In this document: positions 15,101 through 25,200 of the stretch, one piece after another | Numbering within the stretch: position 1 is the first letter of the stretch | Layout of the letters: each line of letters opens with the position of its first letter | DNA from: Apostichopus japonicus | Lineage: Eukaryota; Echinodermata; Holothuroidea; Aspidochirotida; Stichopodidae | Direction of reading: 5' to 3' | DNA length: 64,000 nt | Assembly (NCBI RefSeq): GCF_037975245.1 | Contig: NC_092567.1 | Location: forward strand, 14,954,876 to 15,018,875 | Notes under the pieces: model-generated | What the model saw: only the letters and a program-made list of their open reading frames with translations | What the model was told of the DNA's origin: nothing | Databases searched by the model: none | Program-made: the position numbers and the translations under genes

Positions 15101-18100
15101 TTGACAGAGATGTGGTCGGTAGTTTAAGGTTAGGTAACTTATGTCATGTAAGGTAACTCACCGTTTGATTTCTCTTGACAGTGATGTGGTTGGTAGCTGA
15201 AGGTTAGGTAACTTATGTCATGTAAGGTAACTCACCAATTGATTTGTATTGACAGTGATGTGGTTGGTAGCTTAAGGTTAGGTAACTTATGTCATGTAAG
15301 GTTAACTCACCGATTGATTTGTCTCGACAGTGATGTGGTTGGTAGCTTAGGTTAGGTAACTTATGTCATGTAAGGTAACTTACCGATTGATTTGTCTCGA
15401 CAGTGATGTGGTTGGTAGGTTAAGGTTAGGTAACTTACTTCGTGTAAGGTAACTTAACGATTGATTTGTATTGACAGTGATGTGGTTGGTAGGTTAAGGT
15501 TAGGTAACTTATGTCATGTAAGGTTAACTCACCGATTGATTTGTCTCGACAGTGATGTGGTTGGTAGCTTAGGTTAGGTAACTTACTTCGTGTAAGGTAA
15601 CTTAACGATTGATTTGTCTTGACAGCGATGTGGTTGGTAGGTTAAGGTTAGGTAACTTATGTTATGTAAGGTAACTCACCGATTGATTTGCATTGACAGT
15701 GATGTGGTTGGTAGCTTAAGTTACGTAACTTATGTCATATAAGGTAACTCATCGATTGATTTGTCTCGACAGTGATGTGGTTGGTAGCTTAGGTAAGGTA
15801 ACTTATGTCATATAAGGGTAACACACCAATTGATTTGTATTGACAGTGATGTGGTTGGCAGCTTAAGTTAGGTAACTTAGTCGTGTAAAGGTAACTCACC
15901 GATTGATTTGTATCGACAGTGATGTGGTTGGTAGCTTAAGGTTAGGTAACTGATGTCATGTAAGATAACTTACTGATTGATTTGTCTTGACAGAGATGTG
16001 GTTGGTAGGTTAAGGTTAGGTAACTTATGTCATGTAAGGTAACTCACCGTTTGATTTCTCTTGACAGTGATGTGGTTGGTAGCTTAAGGTTAGGTAACTT
16101 ATGTCATGTAAGGTAACTTACCGATTGATTTGTCTTGACAGAGATGTGGTTGGTAGGTTAAGGTTAGGTAACTTATGACATGTAAGGTAACTCACCAATT
16201 GATTTGTATTGACAGTGATGTGGTTGGTAGCTTAGGTAACTTATGTCATGTAAGGTAACTCACCGTTTGATTTCTCTTGACAGTGATGTGGTTGGTAGCT
16301 TAAGGTTAGGTAACTTATGTCATGTTAGGTATCTCACTGAATGATTTGTCTTGACAGTGTTGTGGTCGGTAGCTTAAGTTAGGTAACTTATGACATGTAA
16401 GGTAACTCACCGTTTGATTTCTCTTGACAGTGATGTGGTTGGTAGCTGAAGGTTAGGTAACTTATGTCATGTAAGGTAACTCACCAATTGATTTGTATTG
16501 ACAGTGATGTGGTTGGTAGCTTAAGGTTAGGTAACTTATGTCATGTAAGGTTAACTCACCGATTGATTTGTCTCGACAGTGATGTGGTTGGTAGGTTAAG
16601 GTTAGGTAACTTACTTCGTGTAAGGTAACTTAACGATTGATTTGTATTGACAGTGATGTGGTTGGTAGGTTAAGGTTAGGTAACTTATGTCATGTAAGGT
16701 TAACTCACCGATTGATTTGTCTCGACAGTGATGTGGTTGGTAGCTTAGGTTAGGTAACTTACTTCGTGTAAGGTAACTTAACGATTGATTTGTCTTGACA
16801 GCGATGTGGTTGGTAGGTTAAGGTTAGGTAACTTATGTTATGTAAGGTAACTCACCGATTGATTTGCATTGACAGTGATGTGGTTGGTAGCTTAAGTTAC
16901 GTAACTTATGTCATATAAGGTAACTCATCGATTGATTTGTCTCGACAGTGATGTGGTTGGTAGCTTAGGTAAGGTAACTTATGTCATATAAGGGTAACAC
17001 ACCAATTGATTTGTATTGACAGTGATGTGGTTGGCAGCTTAAGTTAGGTAACTTAGTCGTGTAAAGGTAACTCACCGATTGATTTGTATCGACAGTGATG
17101 TGGTTGGTAGCTTAAGGTTAGGTAACTGATGTCATGTAAGATAACTTACTGATTGATTTGTCTTGACAGAGATGTGGTTGGTAGGTTAAGGTTAGGTAAC
17201 TTATGTCATGTAAGGTAACTCACCGTTTGATTTCTCTTGACAGTGATGTGGTTGGTAGCTTAAGGTTAGGTAACTTATGTCATGTAAGGTAACTTACCGA
17301 TTGATTTGTCTTGACAGAGATGTGGTTGGTAGGTTAAGGTTAGGTAACTTATGACATGTAAGGTAACTCACCAATTGATTTGTATTGACAGTGATGTGGT
17401 TGGTAGCTTAGGTAACTTATGTCATGTAAGGTAACTCACCGTTTGATTTCTCTTGACAGTGATGTGGTTGGTAGCTTAAGGTTAGGTAACTTATGTCATG
17501 TTAGGTATCTCACTGAATGATTTGTCTTGACAGTGTTGTGGTCGGTAGCTTAAGTTAGGTAACTTATGTGAATTAAGGTAACTCACCGATTGATTTGTCT
17601 TGACAGATGCGAGTGTTAGTCAATCATTGGTTAGTCGACCCTAGAGATCCCGACAGCACCACCAACCCTGTGGATATTGCGCTGGATCCATACGGTCACA
17701 GACTGTTCTGGACGGACGCGGTCACAAATGTCATCAACGTGACCAGGTTGGATGGAACACCAATCGGCGTGGTGGTGGAGGGACCGCAACGACGTCCCAG
17801 GCTCCTCACACTTATAGCGGAAAAAGGGTGAGTAAAGTAAACGACACCCCCATTACTCCAGTACTCCAATGTTCCTAACCGGGTATTTCTTAGAACTGTG
17901 TCCCTGCGAACAACCTGCTTTGGAGCAGTGTTAGGGTAGCAGGGTCCGATGCAGTCAAGTTTTCAAAATTGTGATAAAACAAGGCAAGCCGTAGAGTGTA
18001 TCCATACAGAATGGGTTTGGGGTGCAGCATGGAAGCCCATCGGTAGCAGGATTACACTAATTATTGTACAGGAAGCTAAGAGAGGAATAGTCCCACGAAT

Positions 18101-21100
18101 ATCCCATGAAGACATTGTTACAGATTTTCTCACCAATGAAAGTAAATGGATGAAACAGTTGGATCTAGTAAAATGGAAGTGTTTTGTCCCATTATGTCCC
18201 ATTTTTGCAATAATATCTCATAAACATGGACTGTCTGGTAAGTAACATAAATTTGTCTCGTTTCAAATACGTAAGAAGCCTACAAAAAGTTTTGACAGAA
18301 TAGACCTGTTGTTTAATTTGCAAAATATGAGAAAATGTTCAACACCTACACGGTTGTAGAAACTTGATTCTCATTGTGCCTGGGAATTAGGTTTATTAGT
18401 TACGGAAAAGAAAAGTGTTTAATTTGGAAAGTCCCAGCAGGGAACGTATCTGTTAATTCAGAAAGTAATTCTCGCGCTTAATACTGATTAAAATCAGTTG
18501 CTTTGTTTATTTTTGCTGTGGACAGCAATGAAAGGGAATGAGAAATGACATAACAAACAAGTATGCACTTCATTCTTTTAAGAAAATTGGAACTTAAGAA
18601 AATTGCAACTCCAGAAAATTGAAAATTGTAACTTACAAATATTGGAACTTAAGAAATTGCAACTTTAGAAAATTGAAAACTTGCAACTTACTAAAATGTG
18701 AAAGACAAAAGCAAGTGTTGAAAACATATTTTGGATTAATTGGAACTTAAGAAAATTGGAACTAAAGAAAGTTGCAACTTTAGAAAATTGCAACTTCAGA
18801 AAATTGAAAAATTGCAACTTTACAAATATTGGAAAAACAAAAGCAAGTGTTGAAAAACATAAACAGCTACACAAAAAAAGAAGCAAAGAGAAATGAAAAG
18901 TTGGTTGAGTAATGGCTTAAATAGCTTTTCTGTGGTCAAGTAAACCATTAACTTTGACATGTTTTCCATCTGTCTACATGCACCGTACAGAAACATGTCA
19001 TTTTATCAACCTTGTATCAGTCACATTCTATAGCACGTGGCTCAGCCATGCAAAATATACCCCATTTTAGAAATTGAAAAAAAAAGAAGATGAAAAAAAC
19101 GGCATCATTTACAGTTGTCGAGTTTGCAGCAGTTTGTGAGTGACACAAAGTGGTAGGTAGTGTCTGGACATCTGGTAATACCACTCACTAAACTTAATCA
19201 GCTTAATTAGCTGGGACCTAATCGGCACCTCATTTACCTTCCTTTTTTCAGCTTCATGTTTTGGTACAACAGTATAACCCAGCCCTCGATAGAGCGGACA
19301 TCTCTAGACGGGGACAAGAGCTTCGGTATCGTCACGAGCGGACTCGGAGATGTGAAGGCGTTGACCGCCGATCCCGCATCTGGGAGGATATACTGGTTTG
19401 ACTCTTACCTGTCCAGAATCGAGTCTGTAGACGCCACAGGTTAGCCACCCCCATCCTCCTCCTCCTCCTCCTCCTCCTCCTCCTCCTCCTCCTCCTCCTC
19501 CTCCTCCTCCTCCTCCTCCTCCTCCTCCCCCCCACCACTCCACTCACTTGGACTAGGTTTTTTATGAGGGGGGGGGGTGGGGTGTTTCTAAAATAACACA
19601 CCAGTTCTGATGCTATCATGGTTTCTCTTACCATCAGCTTGAAAATTTACGGTTTCTTGTTTGTATGTGATTCAGTGATAATATGAGAAAGTAACCTGCT
19701 TGATTAAATATACCAAGGATGAGGCCAGTGTAAGTAATTAAATCTCATTTAAAAAAACAGCAAATTAACAACTACAATAGCAAATAATGCTGTTCTAGTT
19801 GAATAATCAATTACAATCTAATTTTGAGTTCAGACTTTGATGTGATTGAAATTTGGTTTGTTGGTTATTGGAGGCTTGAACCGATGAAATTGTCGGTTGT
19901 AAGGTAATATGCCTAAATCAAATGAAGTAACAGTGAGTGCTCTGTAATCCATGGCAAATGGCTATTCGATTGTTAATTCTTCCTAGCAATGTGATGTAAT
20001 TACAATATTGGCTCTTGGCAGTCTTGTGTACCAATGAAGCCCTGCACTTCTTTTACATTAATTTTTGTTGTTCCATAATTAATTTCTGCTCCTGCAGGTG
20101 AGAGAAACCTGGCTGTTTTCTGTTTGCATGATATCCATCGAAAGAGCTTACTGATTATTTTTCTTGTCCATTCCAGGATCGTTCAGGGAGGAGTTGATCC
20201 AGCTGCCCAGCGGTATCCCTGTCGCACTGACCATCAGCGGGAATTATGTCTATTGGGCGGATAAGAAGCTGCACCACATACAGAGGATCAGCAAGCAACG
20301 AGCACCCAACAAGACCCCCCAACTCATCCTAAGCCCTCTGGATTACTTGAGCGACGTCCTCGCCGTGGGCCCTCTACACGCAGGTACGACTCATGTTAAC
20401 TCCCCTGTCTCCCCTCCCGTCCATCCTTTACTACAACTCGTTAGGATAATCGTCTTAGTAATTCAGTCTGGCCTTTGAAATTCCATTGGCAGGGCAATGT
20501 GGCACTTGTAAGGCATTGTCACGAGTACGGGCAATGTGACACCAGTGGGCATTTTGACACCAGTAGGCAATGTGACACATGTGACACTAGCAGGCAACGT
20601 GACACCTGTGATGACCGCTTACGGGCATTGTGACAGTTTCGGCTAATGTGCAGATTGCTAACGATTCATCCGGAAACAAAGCATCGTGTAAAGGAGTTGT
20701 CAGGCAATCATGGAACAGCATGTTTGCGTCTTTTGGATTCTTTACCAAGCAGAACAAGCGTTGCTAAGAATGTGATCGCAGTTCACCAGAATGGGACATT
20801 TTTACCAACAATGCTTACCGAGCACATGGGAATGTTACTCAGAGCAAGTTTGTACCATGCACCAGTGTTGTATATATGTATATAAGTCACACAGCCCTGA
20901 CCCTGGTTTTGATCTGAAGAACTGGCAGTTTTCTTTAATGTTTCTTTCTTCTCCGTAGCTGGTCATCCATGTGCCAAGAACAATGGTGGTTGTTCCCATC
21001 TCTGCATAGCCCTGGAGGATGGTGGGGCCAGGTGTTCCTGTCCGCTTCACTTATCTCTGTTGGATGAACGTAACTGTGGAGGTAAACATTCTCCTCCTTC

Positions 21101-22197
21101 TTGTCTTTCTCATTGATTTGATTTGGTTTGTAATTTCTCCCAACGGATTGTTTCTCGGCGTTGTCTGTTTAGCACTCTGTAAAATGAATAGTCTTTATGC
21201 AGGATTCAGGGGTGTGATCTCTAATAAGTCTTCGGAGATTAATGATTATAATACTAATGTAAGAATTTGTTAAGCGCTTTTATCCTGCTAAAAAAACTGC
21301 TCAAAAGCGCTGCAGGAGCAAAGTACCCAAAATGGACACAACAGTTATTAAACAAATGGATACGTATTCATGAATAAGAACGTCTTGAGTTCTTTCTGGA
21401 AAGTTGACACATGTTGGATTGTTTTCAGACGTAAGGGGAGACTGTTTCAGAGTTGTGGAGCTGATCTAGCAAAGCAACGTTCCCCATAGGTGGAAGTGCG
21501 AACAGTAGGAACAGATAGCATATGTTGTACGCTTGAACGAAACACCCTGCTAGGTCTGTATTCTCGATTAGTCAAGTTATGCATCGCTTTGGCCTTGGTC
21601 ATCACAGAATACAGAAGCACATGTACAAGAGTTTCCCTATAGTTAGTCTGGGTTACGGTTCATGTAGTGCCTAAACACAGCAGTAATTTAAAAATATATA
21701 TATATATATATATTGTTTCATTTTTGAACAATTTTAATTCACCCCAAATTTTGTTTCCATTGTCAGCATTTGTTTTTGTTTTGTTTGATTCGTAGAGCCC
21801 CCTACCTGTTCACCTTTTGAGTTCCTCTGTCCGGCCACAACGGAGAATTGCTTCCCTCTCTCGTGGAAGTGTGACGGCAGCAAAGATTGCGACGATGGCT
21901 CCGACGAAATGTTGTGTCGTGAGTAACCCATGCTATTTAATGAAAGGGGCTTTATTACTATACTCTATTGAAGTAGTGGGTATGTAGGGCTGGTATGTCT
22001 ATTAGGTGTACTGGTCATGCTGATGGTCAAACAAACACAAAGCATATGATCCAGCATAAACCAGTCACTTGTTTTGCTGGAAAGCTTTTTTTTCAGATTT
22101 GCTCAACTTAACCCATAAGAATCACCTTAGACTGTTTGTATGGGACTAAAGATACCATATTTAGGTTTGTCTTATGGGTTATAGTCACAAGGGTCAA

Positions 22198-22243
<46 letters not shown>

Positions 22244-25200
22244 TAATATAATAAAAATAATAAAATATAATAAAATAATAAGAATAATAATAATAATAAT
22301 AATAATAAAATAATAATCAAAATAATAATAATTATAATGATAATAATAATAATAATATATGTAACTTACATAGCACTTTATCTACATGGATCTATAGTTA
22401 AATCTTAAGAAGTACAATTACAAGATACAGCGTAGTTAAAGGTCGTACAGTTGTAGTCAAAGCAAAATCAGAGAATAAATCAATTAATCAATTACTGAAA
22501 CTAATATAAACAAGGTTAAGACAAATAAAAACAAGATCAATAATTAAAGATAAAAAGATGAGTTTTAAGTTGGGGTCTTAAACCTCATACTTCATCGTGA
22601 CCTGTGATTTGTATGGAATGGTATTTATTCAGCTTTTCTATCCCCCCCAACCACCATCCCCACCACCACCTGATTTTCTCCTTCCCCCTCCACCACCACA
22701 ACCAGAAAAAAGAGCAGGAAAAAAAACCCATTTTCACAAATTTACGTAAAAAATTGTATAACCCGCATTCGTATATGCTCAGAACATTTTAGATTTAATG
22801 TGTACTAGTGAAACTGAAGGCTGAGGGCTGTTTTTTCCTAACCATTTTCAACATATTGTTTATTAGCACACTTGAACAGCAGGTAACTTCTGGGTCTGTA
22901 TTGTCACACCTTAGCTAACACAATGTAATGTTACAGTCATGATGGTTAAGTTTTCTTGCTCATGTAATAAGGAGTGTTCGACCAAGGGATTCCCAAGAGG
23001 AAAAAGTTATTAAAGAATTATTCATAGGCAGCCAAATTTTAATTCAAGTGTTGTGAAGTCCCCATTGATGAATCGGGCTGTCTGACACCTAAGATTCAGT
23101 TTTCATTCTTACATGACTTTACAGCTAGCTTTGTTTGCTTATGATAAAACTCGTTGTGAATGATGCCAGATTTTGAAACGTAAATACCTTTTTCCATCTT
23201 GAAAATAGCATATTGCCCTCGGAACGAGCTCCGCTGCGAGTCGGGGGAGTGTCTGTCCATGGACAAACGCTGTAATGGAGAGCGGGACTGCTCGATGGGA
23301 GAGATGGACGAATTGGACTGTGCTCCCTGCTCCGCGGAACAGTTTACCTGCGGCTCCCGGGAGTGCATCAGCAACAAGCAGAAGTGCGACAAAAATGTGG
23401 ACTGTTTGGACGGGAGCGATGAGGAGACATGTGGTAAGTCAGGCCAAAAAAATGTATCCGATATCCCATCGCAAAACGGTCAAACTGCTATATACAAGTC
23501 CAAATATGAACTCATAGTAGTATTTTATTAGAGACAAAATTTAGAATATTCAGACTGCTATGCAAGATTTGAATCCTGTATCATTCCCCGCGACTAATCG
23601 TCACATTTATCACGGATACCAGGCCCCCCCACCCATTCCCCTATTGATGGTATTTACCTAGACCCCAAGAGGTTATTGCAGCTCTCATATCTTCCCTCCT
23701 AAACATCAACATTTCCATGAAGACAACTGAAGAATATTTGATTCTTTCACCGAGAATACACCATGTACCACTTACTAAGAAGGTGTCCACTGAATATACA
23801 TGCATTGTTCCTGCCCCCCCACCCCCCACACCTTCCCCCATCCTCAGGTAACTGTGCTATTAGCTGTTATGGGGCTTGTTATCCGGAATTTGTTGTGTTT
23901 AGACAAAGTTGTTTCTCTGATACAGTTATTGACAATAGCAATATCAGTTTCAGTAAAACAATTGCCATCATTGTTTCAATTTGGGCGAACATAGTTAGAA
24001 TTTACACCAATTCTGTTCTCTTTTCTCCCCCACTTCTTCGTCGGCGCAGTCATGATCAATAGCAGTTTGAGCGGCACCAATAACGAGAGTCCCTCGGTGT
24101 CCCACGCAGCCGTGGGCTCGTTGGTCTCCATCGGGTTCATATCCCTCCTCGTGATCGGGGTCATCCTCCTGGTCCGGCGGTGTCCGTGGAACCAGGGGAG
24201 CACCAACGGGTCCTTTGCGTGCGACCCCGTCTCCAACTCCTACACCTTTCAACTCAACCATCTGGGCGGGGAGCACTCCACCCAGAAGTATCTCTCCCGT
24301 CACGAGCGCCGGGGCGGTCACATCAAGTCTACCAACCTCCACATGTGCACTTCTAAGAGTAACGGCAAATGCAGTGGCAGCTCCACGGTGTTCCACGAAC
24401 GGAACCGGCCCACGGGGGCCTCCTCCATGAGCTCCGACCACGTCAGTTCGTCCAACAGCAGCTACCCGAAAGAGACCTTGAATCCACCTCCCAGTCCGGT
24501 CACGGAGCGGTCCCACTGTACCACAGAGATCTACTACACACCAGCGCACAAGATGAACACATCTGTAAATACAGGAAGATCTTACAGGTAGGAGGATATT
24601 TATTATGTCTATGAAGTAAATTCAAGAAAAAAAATTAAATTAAAAAAAATATATAAAAATTAAAAGACAAAAGAAATGTTTGACTTGAATGGGATTCAAA
24701 CCAGTAGTCAGGTTTGATGAGAAAGGGGGGTATATCAGGGGAAATGGTCCTGGACCCAATGGGGGGGGGTGGGTTGGTATGGAAGTAGGGAACATAGGGT
24801 CACATACATACAAAATAGCCCATTCTCATTTTCAAGAATTTGGTGGGTGGGAGAGGGGGGGGGGCAGTCTGGTGATATTATTGTCTCCAAAGACCTGACC
24901 TGGCACTGAATACCAATGCCAAGGGGGCATCAGATTAAATGTCCTGTATTTCTAGCACCAACTGAGGTAACCAGACGTTAGTTAGTGTTTGATCCTCGGT
25001 GGGTGATTGTGGTCTGAGCAGTGGCAGTCAGAAGTTACAGTAGTTCATGTAATGTTTGTTATAAAATAAATTTAATATATAAATACATAATAATAATAGT
25101 AAAAAATAATAAATTCATATGGGAGGTACTATCACATGATTACAGCATACCTTAATGCACACTGTATTTGTCTACACCCCGGTCATGCTAATCACCATGG

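Noticed and set aside
14590-17606. CRISPR-like repeat array
   Set aside because: The units are contiguous and diverged with no unique spacers, and the region is an intron of an animal gene. It is a minisatellite.
17949-18245. 98-codon open frame
   Set aside because: No recognised motif, AT-rich, inside an intron; no splice signals fit the LRP5/6 phase.
19304-19634. Poly-Gly and poly-Arg open frames on the minus strand
   Set aside because: Translation of the CTC microsatellite next to a real LRP5/6 exon.
23995-24549. 184-codon open frame on the minus strand
   Set aside because: It is the antisense of LRP5/6 exon p, which is GC-rich and clearly coding on the plus strand.
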